This document shows positions 12,501 through 25,107 of a stretch of 64,000 nucleotides of DNA, in pieces. How positions within the stretch are numbered: the stretch's first letter is position 1; each line of letters starts with the position of its first letter. The stretch comes from Psettodes erumei (taxonomy: Eukaryota > Chordata > Actinopteri > Pleuronectiformes > Psettodidae), in the NCBI GenBank assembly GCA_016785225.1, contig JAFBJZ010000951.1:372001-436000 (forward strand). The letters are read 5' to 3'. Both the position numbers and the translations under genes were made by a program. Below the pieces are notes generated by a model, which worked only from the letters and a program-made list of their open reading frames with translations, did not search any database and was not told the DNA's origin.

Positions 12501-15500
12501 ATCACCCTGTCTCTTGCAGCTCCTCCAAATTAGACGCATTCCACTCGGATCCCTGAAAAACAAATGAGAGGAAGCAGTGTTTAGACTGTGCGGCGAGGAG
12601 TGTATTTTCAAATCAAAAACAATCATTTCGCAGAGAGGATTACTGCGACACCAGCCCTCCGAGGGAATCGTTTCATCTCGGTTCTTCACGGAAAAAAAAA
12701 AAAAGATGCGACGGATATTGCTGTTGACGCGAGGGACGGTATCGGCTGTCCCACCAGGTAGACGTGGTCAAAGATGAGAGTGGCTTTGTCCATCTGGCCT
12801 AGGATCAGCAGCATCTCATTGTCAATGAACTCTTTGTACTCCTTCAGGTTGCAGTTCATGTGCTGCTCCAGCTCTGTGCGGATCTGACGAAAAAAATATT
12901 ATACAGTGTGATGCGATTTGTGTGTAGAGGTTGTTCTGTCACAATCACTGGGATAACTTTACTTTACATTCTTTTCTCAATAGTGTACAAATGTTGAGTA
13001 ACTAGACAGGGCCCGAGCTGGGGTGGGTACTACTTTTAAACTTCCTGGTTAAAAGGTTTCTAATAAAGTTAACAAAAAGTTAGAAGTATATTATAAACAT
13101 ATAGTAATCAAGTGAATGAACAGAGTCCAGTAATTAGGAACATTTCGAAAATCTTAACCAAGAACATCCACAAAATAACTCAGATAAAATTCAACTTAAG
13201 GGTCAGTATGACAAAGGAAAGGGCAAAGCGGAGGTTTATGTCAGCGTTACTGGATATTTACCTGTTTGCAGGTGACGTTCTCGAGGTCCTGGCACGTCAT
13301 GATGCTTCTGAGTTTGGCTTTAATAAGGCACTCTGTCCGCTCTCTCTCCGAAGGCCTAGCAAAGATTAAACTCTCATTTAACAGCGAGCGCCCGAGCTAT
13401 TAACGCGGCGCAGGAGCTATTAGTCTTAGCGTGAGGAATCGGCTTCAAGCTGCTCCGTGTGTACTGACTTGTCGACGAACATGGTGGGCGAGTCGGGCCG
13501 CGTGGTCTCCAAGTCCTTCATGGCATTCCACTCGTTGATGCAGCTCTGTTCCGAGGCGATGCAGCTCTCGTAGTAGCCCATCCAAGTGAGGGCCATGCCT
13601 CCGGGGAAGTAGTTGTACCTGCGCGACACCTCGCACACCTTGTGCAGCACCTGCAGAGCTGACCTACGCGGTGGTTGTTTTGGGAAAGTAGAGGTTAAGA
13701 CTTTTTATGGGCTCTACTGGGAAAAACATTTAAAATCTGCCTTCGCGCAGCTGCCGTGCACATGCGACTTCACGCCAGCAGGTGGCAGAATGAACGAGCG
13801 CCGCCTCAGCGTCGGGGAGATTTATCACGGCGCCTAACGACGCTACAGGGCTTGTGGACGGCCGCCGCGGCTCCGGAGCATTACTCACCACATCGCCTGC
13901 ACCGACACGGGTTTGAAGACGTGAGTCCGACCCGCCGTGTTCACAGTGAAGCCCCTGGGGAGCGAAACAAAACAGACGGTCAGTCCCCGAGCTGGCGCGT
14001 CAAGTTCAAGTGTCGGGTGTAGGCGCAGCGCTGGTTAAAGAGGGCGGTGACGTCTTCTCACCCATCTCCATCCAGATGGATCTTTGTGTCACTCCACAGA
14101 GGCAGCACCATGCCGATCGAACAGCTTTTACTGGCAGAGAGAAATTGAGAATGAAAATTAGAAACCCGGCGAACACAGCAGAGGGGAAATCTGTGGGGGG
14201 AGTGTTGTTCAGACACATAAATATGTAATCTTTCTCTTCTACAAGGCCTCTGTGTGTTATATACAAAAATACAGCTTCATACATGGAGCATTTAACCGGC
14301 GCAGAGCGAGCAGTGATCACGAATGCACGGTACTGTACCAGTCTTTGCTGGTGAAGTCGATTCCCAGCAGGATGTTCTCCTCCGTGTCTTGTCGCCCGCT
14401 GGTGTACAACACCACCATGTACCGCACGCGATCCGACCACGCGCTCTCCAGCCGCACCGCCTGCACGGTGCACAGGCAATTTCAGTCAAAACGTGTTCCT
14501 GTTCGTCCAAGCGCAGCCTAAAAGCCCAAACACGTTTCCCCGTGCTGTTTCACGTGAGATGTAACGCAACCTGTGGGTTGGAACCGTAGCTGGCTCAAAT
14601 ACTGTACATCGAAAAAGTGCTAAACTCCCTGGTGAAAGTACAGTTACACAGAATGAAATTGCCACCAACACGCACACGTACAGCGTGGAAACATTTGGTA
14701 ACACTCCCCCGAATGTGCTCTCATGAGCTAATACACAATAAAATGCATCCTGGAGGGGGAGGGGGGGTGCGTTTAAGTTTTGATGCATGCACAAACTTAA
14801 GTCCTCTCTTACCAGCTTGATTCTGTCCTCCGAGCGGAGAATGTTTATCATCACCTGCAGGTGCTGAGGCAAGTCGCCTGTTGAGGAAGATCACAAAGAA
14901 ACGCGTCAAACAGCGGCCGCCTGGCGTCGGCGGTCACGAATCAGCGCGTGGCGAGAAAGAGGAGGTACGAGGATGATGAAGTCAGCGCCGAGTGAGAATA
15001 TTAATGAGAGAGTAATGCATGCGGGGGACTTTGTTTAATGAAAGGCGCTGCTGTGCGTTAAGTCACACTGCTCCTGAGCGATTCACAGTAAAGCCAGAAC
15101 TCAAGCCTCTTCCTGGAAACAACAACATGTGACCTGTTCAGTGAGTTTTACCCACTGATGCGTCTTACTAACTTGGCTGAAAGGTTCTTTCTTGGTATGA
15201 GCAATATTCTTTTTTTATAGCCGCATAAAGAAAGGAGAACCCGTCCGCCCTAACTTTGCATCCCTCAGTGCTCCCTGTGCTGAGACATGTCGGCGAAGCT
15301 GGATTAGAAAAAAAAAAAAAAAAAAACGGGCGTGGAGACGGACCTGCTGCGATGCAAAGTGGCAGCTGACGGTGAGCCAGCTATGTCGAAATCCGTCTGA
15401 CAAATCGCGTCTGACTGCATCTGGACCGGCGTTAACGACAGGCGCCGGCACAAAACAGGAAGTGCTGGGCTCTGACGTTATCGCCGCGGCGTGGCAGGCC

Positions 15501-18500
15501 GGTCGCGTCGTCTCATATCTGGGTCAGGCTGCCGCTCGCATTTCAGGTTGAACTCACAAAAGGACGAAAAACTAAACGAAGACGGACGCATCTGAAGTTT
15601 CGCGTACACAAACCGCTACTTCTCTGAACGGGTCAGCCCGACTCAAGCCTATCTTGGCACTGTTGGCTTCAAGGAAAAGAGGGTTTAAGAAGAGTGTGTT
15701 TTTGATGGTTTTGACGGACATGTGACTCAAACTATTGGCAGCCAAGGTGGCATCTGTTCTGAATAATAAGGGGTGCAAGATGTGAGACTCATATATATAT
15801 ATAAAAATCTCAGAACAGCTCTCTTTGACATCCAAGCCACAGTCAGTGGGAAACGACAGAAACTGTTTCCCTGGCCAAATGTTGGTGAGAACGAAGCAGT
15901 ACCAGCAAATATGTGAGTTACCTGACAAAGTGGCTGGTAGAGTGGACAGAGAAAAAAAAGAAGAAGAAAAGAAAAAGAAAAAAAAAAAGCTGCCAAGCAC
16001 GGCCGCGACTTGCCAAATGACTTGGCAACAGGTTGGTCGGCTGGCAGGTGCTGAATTCCCATCATGCCAGGGGACTGTCAGGTCAGCCTTACGTCTTTAA
16101 AGCAATTGTGTCTTTCGTTTGTGACATTTAAAAAAAAAAAAAAAAGAAAAAAAACAGCCGTTGATTAAAGACCCCGGCCCGCTCCCTCAGTCCAACTTGT
16201 GACCTTCAATCAATAGAAACCTAGAAGACTACGTACGTGTTATTTATACAATTTCATCACATAATCTATAGAACAAAAGGGTTCGCTGAGAATGGTCGTT
16301 GACATTCACCTTATGTTCCCGTTTCTCACTAAAGTCGCGGCGATGAAAACGGATCACAGGATAACACGAACAATAAGAGCCTCTTTTAATGCTCAATCCA
16401 AGTTTTGCCCGCGGCGCTGACAGGCTCTGGAATTAAGTGCTAATCTCCCTAAGATATAGGTCTGGAACACGCTTATCAAACGAGATGGTCACCATCCTCC
16501 ACGCCTCGACGACAAAAAAACAAAAAAAAAAAAACCTGCTCCGTGTTAACAGGTGCGTGCCGCGCGAACTCGACACACGAACGCACCGCGCCGCCCGAAG
16601 GAGGGGCGCGTGGGTGAAAACCTTGCGGGTGACGGGGCCGTGCGTCTTTTGCGCCGCCCCGCGGGTCTCACCTGCGTGTTTGTGGTGAGGATGCACTTTC
16701 TGGCCCTGGTGACTGCTCCCCTGCTGCAGGAAAAGAGCGGCGCCCTTCACCATGAAGAAGCTCTCGCTCAGGCTGCAAGAGACAACGGGGAACAAACAGC
16801 AACAGAGAGAGAGAGAGAGAGAGAGAGGAGTTACTTCAGAGGGCCGGAGCGCAGACGTCGTACATCACGTGCCGTGCAGCGGCTCAGCGCAGTTGTTGAA
16901 GCTTGTTCTGCCGGACGGCGGGGCGGATGAAATATTCATTTTTTAACGGAACGCTTCAGTTCGGCGGACACGGCCAACCACGTGAGCGTAAATCACGGCC
17001 GTCTGCTGCCGGTGAATTACCTCAACAGCTGAGCGGAGCAGCCCAGCTGCCACGTTACAGAGGCAGACCTGAGGTCTGCAGCAGCCATGAATCAAGCTTT
17101 GGCCCGAGTGCTTATCTGTTTTTTTTTTTTTTTTCTGCTGCATGGGCTGCACTCAGACTTCACTTGTCAGGCCTCTGCTGGCTTGGTGTAACGCAACGCA
17201 GACGGAAACAATAGACCCAAGTGCGGCTGCTCGCGGTGACCGAAAAAAGGCAGCAATTATCAGCTCACACCTGTCGGTTAAAGTCCCCACTTTTTCGGTT
17301 TCGGCCCCTCTGGCGCTGTCGGTGACGGGAACAAGCGAGCTGCTCCCTCCGGGCTGAACGCAATCGTTCCATTTCACTGAGGAACGACGAGCGCGCGTTC
17401 ACAAATGCACCCGGCAGCAGGGCCGTGCCCGGCAGACCAGGGCAGCGTACGGGTGCGGCGCTGAAGAGCGGCAGCAGCGAAACATCCGCATCCTGTCCTG
17501 ATCTCAGACCAGTTTGCGCCGCGCTGCGCTGTAACACAGACATGTAAATGTAAATCCTTCATCAACTCCAGCCGTGAACGCGCTCCCTCAGTGAAGCTCT
17601 CTCTCATCACACTTTTCAGAAACCCGAGTGAAAAAAAAAAACAAAGCAGCCCGGACCAAACAGACGATTTGGTGTGGGAACAATGAACCTCGTTCAACAT
17701 CAACATCGAGAAACAAAGTTCCACAGTGACTAAGCACGGGGGTGGACACTTCTCAACAAGAGCTTTTGTCTGACTTTGGCAGATTTTTGTTTCACTCCAT
17801 TCTCTGTTTGAGATTTGTGAGGCAACCGGGGAGGGGAGGGGGGGAGGGGAGGGGGGGCCTGAAGATGCGCGAAACTTGTCCTTACGTGTAAACCGCGAGC
17901 TGTCCCACCAGACATCCTAATTAAACAGCCTTAGCTTTCGACCGTCTCTTGCCCCGACGCAACCTGCCATCAGCTCCGCCGCAAGCACCGGCGCCAAAAA
18001 TACATCTGGTATCAAAGCAAACAAAGTCCATGATGGAAAGGCTTCCCGGGTCGACTCCACGATTCCACATGATTACAACCTGCAGCAGGGAGACAAAGAA
18101 CGCCAGCACACCGGGTCGACGACTCCGGCAGCTCACTGAATCAGCTGTTCATCGATAGATCGGGTCCGAAATGACGTCACAGCATCCGCTGCAAAGTCGC
18201 CCAGCCAACGAATATTTACAAAATGTTTCAAAGAGAAAGTGACGACAGCACAACAAAATTCTGTGGGACACCTGCTGGAGAGCACGACCACTGAAGTTAG
18301 AGCAAGTGGGTCAAAAATTACTCGACGTGTTCCCACCGCCGGATGAAGTAGAACCAGACTCACATGCGGTTAATCTCACTCTGGGTCAACACGGCGTTCT
18401 CCACGAAATAGGGGAGCATCTTCATCGCGGCCTCCTGAATGGGCCCCGCGACCAGATGCATCCTGTTGGCCCGACCGAAAGCCCGGGCTGCCTCCGCTCC

Positions 18501-21500
18501 ACCGGCCTCCCGGGACGGCGAGGGAGCCGGGCGCGAACGGCGGCGGGTTCCAGGCGTCGGCCCCCGAAGGCTCCGAGTGACACGCCGACCGGCAGCCTGC
18601 GCTCATCTGCGCCGCTGAGCGAGAGGAGTGCCGACTGCTCCGATGCCCCTCCCTCTGCTGCCGCCTCCTCCTCCTCCTCCTCCTCCTCCTCCTCCCTCAT
18701 CTGAGCGTCTGCGAGTCCTGCCCCGGAGGGACGCAGCTGCAGCCTCAGGCCCACACGACCGCGCTCGTCTCCGCTCCCGCTCGGCCCGTTCTGCCCTTGT
18801 CACGCTCCGCATCCGCGTCCGCCCTTCATTCGCGATATGCGGTTCAGCAGACCTTCCTAATCAGGCAGTCGCACGCTTTCTTTTGCTTTTCAACTTGAGG
18901 GAAGAGCCCGAGGGTTGCGGGGCACAAGGAAATCCAGCGGGTTTCGAGAGGACGGATTTCCCCTTCGCTCCGCGTGAACTCCGCGACTCTTCACTGTCCT
19001 CAACCCTCAGGTCTGCAAAGTGAAGTACAGTCCACTTGTCCGGCAGAGAGTTGTGTCTCTCTCAAGTTTCTTCCTGGGGAAAAGCAGCACCACTTGCACA
19101 ATCGGGGGAAGACACACACACAAAAAAAAAAAGTAAGCAGGCAGAGGAATTTTGGCACAAAACCTCTTAGCGGGATGTCTCCATGTGCATGCCACCTTAG
19201 GGGTCAACAGCATCCAAGGCAGCGCCTCCAGGGAGTTGAGCACATGGGCCAAGCATGGGTGTAAAGGTCAGCGAGAACTGGCGAGCTCCCAAAAACTCCC
19301 CAATCTCATTATACCCAGGCTTATAAAGGAGGGATTATCTTGTCCCTCTCTCTCCTTCAAGTGGCCAGCGCCGACTGTCGCTCACTGACGTGGCGCACAA
19401 ACTCGCAGCGCGTGAGGTCGTTAGAGTGCAATGGCGTGAGGACAAAACGTCCTGGGTGTCTCCTGCGTCTGCGGCGCCAGCGCCCCCGATCTTTGTGGAT
19501 GTAAAGAAAGGAAATTAAAAATGGAGAGCTCATGAAAAGCAGCTGGATGGGGTAGGGTCGTGAAATTCCGGTCTCGGCCGACAGCTGATGAAGCCGAGCC
19601 CGCGGGTTAGCGTGCTCGGCGGCAGAGAGCGAGCACGGGCTATACCCCTCTCGCTCTCCCTCTCTCACAAAGCTTCTCGGCCACCACCCCCAACCCCGAG
19701 CGCATGAGGACGTGGGAACGACGGCGTTAATCCCAGGGGATTTGCTGACGGATATCGACAATGGCTCTGCAAAAACAGATGACAAGACGGCCCTCCTAGT
19801 CTTCCCCAACAGCGGGGCAACGGCGGCAACACCCCGCCCCGCGCTCCGACTGCGCAGCTCAAGTCTGCGCCGGGCGGAAACTTGTGCGGCTCAACAGGTG
19901 CACGTGGGAGCGGGTAACCTGGCGCGTCACCAAGTCGAGGCGCAGTTTGCTGCTGCTGCTGCTGCAGCGGCAGCAGCCAGATGGACCTGGAGCGGGCCGA
20001 ACGGGACCAGATGTCCTCTAAGCCACTGCTCTGGGTCACCAGGTGCGCTCGTACGCCAGCGGGTTTACTGGATTACGCCGGGGGACTCGCTGTAAAAGAG
20101 GCTACACAGACGTCCAGCGTTTTGCACGTGCCGAGAAGATGAGGGGACAAAAAACAAAAAAAAACTCCTCCTCTTGAGGCTGCCGGTTGCATAACGCTGG
20201 CATTTTCTCACTCACTCCGCCGAAAGGGGGTAGGAAAAAGCGGAGACAGAGAGGGGCGGCGCAGGGAGGCAACAAACCTCCGCAGGTGAGCAGGAGACCA
20301 ATGACATCGTCACGTTGCCGAGGAAAGACCGAGCCACCGGCGAAAGGCCTCGCGCCGGTGATTCTGGTGCAGCTCGTCCCCCGTGTTTCTCCTACCCACG
20401 CAAATTCAAAAAAAAAAAAAAAAAAAAACTCCATCCAGAGAGAGCAACTTGATATATAAATGGGATTTACAAATCGCTAACAGTCTTCTTCGCCCGGTCC
20501 GGCTTCTCGCCCAACTCCGCTCTGTACAGCTTGGCGAGGTGAAGTCACTCCTTGGTACACCTGCAACGGTGTTTACGTTGGCCTCCATCAACCCCCCCCG
20601 GGCTTGTCAGCGTTATCGAGGTGCAGATACCCCCTTTGGCAGCCTCACAGTTGTCTGTCAACACCTGCAACTATCTATCAAGTGTACTCAATCAGCATGC
20701 CCTAATCTAAAGAGAAATACGTCTGACAGCTTCGTGCGCCATACTGTTACAAAACAGGAATTTACTGGCAAATTAGGTTGCATAATATATTTTACGCTCC
20801 CCAAAAGAATGGGAGCAATCTGGAGGCGAGACAGAACAGGCGTCATGCGTAGATCACGCTCACGCACGCGCCAGCGTTGCTTGGGGTCAGCGCACGGGCT
20901 GTTGCACAAGTGAAGGGAAACAGCACGCCCTGATCTTATCCTCGGAGTTCACGGGTTCTTCAGCGACGGCGAAAGACCTCACGACGGGATCGGCAGATTC
21001 ACGACGAGACTGCGCCTCCGCGCCGTCGCCTCGCCTGACGTACACGTAGGTTACGGCCTCGCGGCACCGACCTGACGTGAAGTGGACTTTCTCCAGTAAA
21101 CGAGCTGGCCGCGTGTCTCCACAGCTGACATTTAGGAACAAGCGCCTTCCCCGCGAAACAGCCAGACGCATGCAGAACAGACACAAAACAAAGCCGCGGC
21201 GCTTTCCAATTTCCATACCATGCTAGCAAAACACACGTGGCTCCGTGTCTTTTCTCTCTCTGAGACCAGCAGCACTGACATTGAAAACGCGTCTTGAGCG
21301 GTGGAAAAGGGTCAATCGCGCCAACGCCGCCGCTGCTGCTTTAGAATTTCTCCGGCTTCCTTCTTGCTGCGGCCAAATCAAAAAGAGGAAAACCCAGCAA
21401 ATATTCGGTGTAAGCAGCTATCAAATTACAATCAGCCTCCTGACCTACCCGAGTCACACATCCGCACGGTGGAAAAGCTAAATCACGGAGAAAAAAAGGG

Positions 21501-22614
21501 GGCGAATGCCAAGCGACTGAGCTGATGATACAGACGCCTGTCTTTTCTTTTTTACAGTTGGTTATTAAGAACTGATGACTCAACAAACCAAAAACAGACA
21601 GACAGCTGTTTCGCGACACTGACACTCAGCTGTTCTCACTCGTCGCCGCCGGCCGGTCTGCCCCCGACTCCAGGTTGCGAGGGCGGAAGCAACCGCTCGG
21701 CACCTGCGTGCCGTACCACGCAGCAGAAGGGCTCGAGTAAACTTACCTCTGATTTATTCGCCGTTCATCTTCACTCCCGAAATCCTGCAATAAAAGATAG
21801 GGGAGAGGGATTAACGCCACATCTCATCCATTTTTGCATTATTAACAAACACTGTCAGCCTGATACATAAACAGAAGCTGCAGGCTTGATTTTATCTTAA
21901 AAAACTAACGCTGATAAATCCGTTTACAATTTAAACCCACAGCGGAGATACTCCATTTACTGCGCGATAATGCTCTGCAGAATCTAAACACAGTAAGTTC
22001 CTAAATGTTTGTGAGGATGACGCTGACGACGCCACGGCGATCGAGGCCAACAAAGCACCGTCCTTCAGGCTTCGCACGAGTCCTGCAGTTGTTTGGGGTT
22101 TGATCCAGCAAAGCGTAAAAGTCAGACGGGTGGGTTTGGAAAATAGATGACGACAGATAATGTCAGCAGGTGCACCCTGTCTGGAGGTTTTCCACCAAAA
22201 CACACAAACTAAACAGTGATACGAATCTTGCTTAACCTCTTTTTTTTTTTTTTTTTTTTTTAGAGAAACTCAAATCACCCTCATTAATCGTGATTAGGTA
22301 AGAATCCCAGAGTCCTCTTTGACCCGTTTTGACCCGTAGTGTCAGTTCAAGGCGTGTGAACTGACACTACACAACTTTAAAGGGCTCGAAGACGTGCCCC
22401 CCCGCCCCCCCACACCATCGTGCAAGCTAAAGAAAACAGAAAACATGGAGAGGACTGTTTCTGGAAGGACAAATACTAGTGTGTAAAAATGCATGCAACC
22501 CGGTGACTATCGGTTGTGTGTCGGGTGAAATAATCTCACCGCCTTGTGCCAGCATCTCGTAAATCCCTTTACCTCTGCTCTCTTTTCCTATAGTTGGACC
22601 CCCCCGCCCCCCCC

Positions 22615-22650
<36 letters not shown>

Positions 22651-23330
22651 ATGAGTAGGTGACATCATCGCTGCTGCAGCAGCTTCCCTCCAGCCTTATC
22701 TGTCACACATCACCACGCCACACTGGATCAGTCTTGTAAACCGAGCGACTGATTCGCGATAAGCAGTTGCGCTGTGTGTCGTTGCCTTGTTGTGACTGGA
22801 TGGAGCCGTGGACTCGGACGCTCGAGGTTGTAAGTGAACGGTCCAGGTTTCACCGATGTGGTCACACAGCGGATGAGAACGCGCAGAGCTCTTCTGTTTC
22901 GAGCTGGTAGTCAGCGCCCTCGTCTGGCAACTGACGGCTGCACTTCGAGCAGGAGGGATGATATCTTTGAATGATTACAGTAATGAAGCATAGACAGTTA
23001 CTTGTTTGTTTGTTTTTGTGGCTGTGATTGCTCAGCAAACAAGAAAGCTTAAAGTGGGACTCCCTGCTCCTCCACACACACAGTCTGGTCTTTCTCTTCC
23101 CATATAACAGCTGACCAGTCTGGAAATCTCATGTTCCCCCCTCCTGTATTTACTGCAAGGTCCAACAAGACGACACGGCAGAGACTGCCAGAGACGTAGC
23201 TGACTGTTTCTAACTCGTCGTGTGGTGAAGAGACTGATGTCCAAACCACCAGCGTAAGACAAAAATGTCCAGGGTTGATGTAGCATCAGTAAATCAGCGT
23301 TTCAGTGGCAGCCCCGTTATTTGGATGATG

Positions 23331-23411
<81 letters not shown>

Positions 23412-23889
23412 TTTAAGGACTGAACATTCTTTCAATGACAGCCTGCCTCATCATTAACAGCTAACGTTAGCTACCATTCATAAGGCACTTGTCAGACTAA
23501 GCTACATTAACGCCTGCGAGTGAACAGGTGCGGAGGTTTTTCAGAGAGTAACCACACGAGGAAATGATGGATCTGACAGACGTGTTGGCATATGTGTTGG
23601 CCAGATATATCCGGCTATCAGTAACCAAGACGTTTGCTAGCTCCCGTTAGCTACCAACCTAGCATCACACGTTAACTAACGGTGCTAACGTAGCTTCAAT
23701 CAAGCGGGCCTTTCTGCAGCAACATCTCCCCATCATCCCCAGCGCGACCGCCAACGCGTCCCCCCGCGGCGACGCGTGGTTTCAGTTCAACGCGGGACCC
23801 AAACTGACCTCCCCCGCGGTCGTGGTCGCTGTGCTGGCGGTGGAAGCGGCGCTCGGGGTCGGGGACCGCTGCAGAGTAACCAACGCCAT
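9586..23889 (-). CDS. ssh1: Slingshot protein phosphatase 1 (cofilin phosphatase)
   Basis: Dual-specificity phosphatase that reactivates ADF/cofilin by removing the LIM-kinase phosphate, promoting actin turnover at lamellipodia. Exons, minus strand: 23889-23809, 21784-21747, 16772-16672, 14877-14813, 14460-14339, 14124-14062, 13954-13889, 13663-13469, 13355-13262, 12883-12755, 12552-12506, 12387-12241, 11827-11627, 11521-10819, 10689-9586. They sum to 1051 codons; human SSH1 has 1049. The start is MALVTLQRSPTPSAAS, as in human. SLSESFFMVKGAALFLQQGS, the SSH-N region and DHVYLGSEWNASNLEEL follow. The catalytic loop HCKMGVSRSA puts Cys at residue 393, the human position. The tail contains KQRHNKLW, TRSSSSDSLRSVRGKPG and LKRSNSLAKLGSLNFSSEDL, which distinguishes SSH1 from SSH2 and SSH3. 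It lies head to head with dao. The exon starting at 11521 is Glu-rich and the least conserved part. Confidence 0.95.
11579..11599. repeat. CA microsatellite in ssh1 intron
   Basis: About ten CA units in the intron between the exons at 11521 and 11627, followed by a short GT run. Confidence 0.9.
16803..16827. repeat. GA microsatellite in ssh1 intron
   Basis: About twelve uninterrupted GA units just upstream of the exon at 16672-16772. Confidence 0.9.
17828..17858 (+). repeat. G-rich tract with G-quadruplex potential
   Basis: Five or more runs of at least four G separated by single A residues lie in ssh1 intron 2. The pattern satisfies the usual four-run G-quadruplex rule on the plus strand, which is the non-template strand's complement for ssh1. 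Confidence 0.6.
18364..18461 (-). CDS. ssh1: Candidate alternative first coding exon of ssh1
   Basis: A CpG-rich stretch inside ssh1 intron 2 has an open frame starting MHLVAGPIQEAAMKMLPYF and continuing VENAVLTQSEINR, ended by a strong donor (CGCAT|GTGAGT, GT at 18363-18362). It encodes 32 codons plus two bases, the same phase as ssh1 exon 2 (which ends CAGAG). Joined to the exon at 16772 it would read in frame into LSESFFMVKGAAL. An in-frame TGA lies upstream near 18605, so the Met at 18461 is the first available; Met13 (MKML) is an alternative. This would replace the MALVTLQRSP N-terminus. The splice is inferred; a separate small gene is the other reading. Confidence 0.5.
18660..18698. repeat. 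TCC trinucleotide repeat
   Basis: About eleven TCC units next to the candidate alternative ssh1 first exon, in its presumed promoter or 5' UTR. On the minus strand it reads GGA and could encode poly-Glu in another frame, but no start context supports translation. Confidence 0.85.
22336..22370. repeat. Perfect 14-bp inverted repeat
   Basis: GTAGTGTCAGTTCA at 22336-22349 is matched exactly by its reverse complement at 22357-22370, with a seven-base spacer. It lies in ssh1 intron 1. It may be a small transposon remnant or a structured RNA element; nothing else supports a function. Confidence 0.7.
22617..22649. repeat. CA microsatellite after a poly-C tract
   Basis: About sixteen CA units preceded by a C-rich run, in ssh1 intron 1. 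Confidence 0.9.
23334..23409. repeat. Long CA microsatellite, about 38 units
   Basis: An uninterrupted CA run of about 76 bases, the longest simple repeat in the window, lies about 480 bases downstream of the start of ssh1, in intron 1. It is long enough to be length-polymorphic. Confidence 0.95.
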
Positions 23890-24060
23890 GGCTGGAAACT
23901 GAGGGTGATGCACCGGCCGGCCGCTGTGGCCTGGTGAGCTGCTGCTAGCTGCTGGGCTAACGATACATACAGCTGACGGATGGACGGAGGGAGGAGGGAG
24001 GGAGGAGGAGGAGGGGGGGCATCCTGCAGCAGGGCTCTCTGTGCAGGAAGTACCGCTGTC
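23636..24060 (-). promoter_or_regulatory. ssh1: ssh1 promoter / CpG-rich first exon region
   Basis: The first ssh1 exon sits in a CpG-rich stretch with no TATA box. The flanks contain repeated GCTAAC/GTTAGC words (for example CGTTAGCTACC near 23645 and GCTAACG near 23680 and 23957) and a purine-rich GGA tract near 23985-24018. The transcription start is probably in 23900-24060. Confidence 0.5.
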
Positions 24061-25105
24061 AAGGCCCCGTCCAGTCTAATGGTAGCACTTATAATTATAT
24101 AGTTATCACATAATAATTAAGAAACAACAACAGTAAGGCATTGGAAAGTTTTTTTTTTTTTTAAATATCGGGCAATACAGAGTTTTTTTAAATACAAGAC
24201 CATTGAGATGACGTATATCAGAAACACAAGACTGTAAAAATATACACATAATCTGGATTTAACAAAATCAAATGATAAATAAAATCAAACACAGAAGAAA
24301 AACAAGATACAGTTGATTAAAGCAGAATGAAAACTGTTGCACCAGTGCCCGCACTGAAACAGTATATACACATATGTTTGTGGATATAAATATACAGTAC
24401 CGATATACACATTGGCTTGACGGTCCACTTGATCGAGTTATTCAAGCCAAAGACCACGTGCTTTGTCACGGCTGTCTCCACCCCCCCACACACACACACA
24501 CCACACACACACACAAACACCACACCACCACCACCACCACCGCCAGTGAGTGAATAGTTGGAAGTGTGACAGATTTCTACACAGCTCTTGCAGACGAATA
24601 CTTATCAGAAGGTAAAACCCATCTTTTCCAAAAATAATTCGGATATAGTTTCGGGATTATCTTCACAGCATATAAATTCATTTTCCACGTCAAGGAGTTG
24701 CTCTGCAATGTTGCTCCGTTAAACCGAACTGAGTTTTCATCCGACATGTTGATCGCTGTTACATAATATACTACTCTGCTATTGTAAGTTGCAAAACTTA
24801 TGCAAGACCACTCAGCAGGTTTGCGTGGTTTAATTTGACTGATGTCATCAACGCGTTAAAATTTCTCTCACGGTCCTTGATTGGTCGAGACGTTTTGTGC
24901 TTTTCCTTCTCTCATCTTCTTTTCGACTCAATGGCCAGCAAACTCTGTTAAAACAATACATGGTTTGACTGTATTGGAAGAAAATATCTTATCTAATCCG
25001 GTTTATCAGAATCAAAATACTATACAGCACACCTGTAATCTGGATTGTAAAATCCTCAAAGAAAATGTGTGTAATGTAAGTGTGCCATGTCTCCTGTGAA
25101 TTCAG
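24061..25105. other. ssh1-dao intergenic region
   Basis: About 1 kb lies between the divergent ssh1 and dao genes. It is AT-rich on the left, with interrupted CA/CCA repeats at 24484-24541, and contains an inverted CCAAT box (GATTGGTCG near 24879) that could serve dao. No coding sequence was found. Confidence 0.5.
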
Positions 25106-25107
25106 AC

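Noticed and set aside
23334..23409. Possible CRISPR-like or other ordered array
   Set aside because: It is a plain CA dinucleotide microsatellite; no spaced direct-repeat array exists anywhere in the window.
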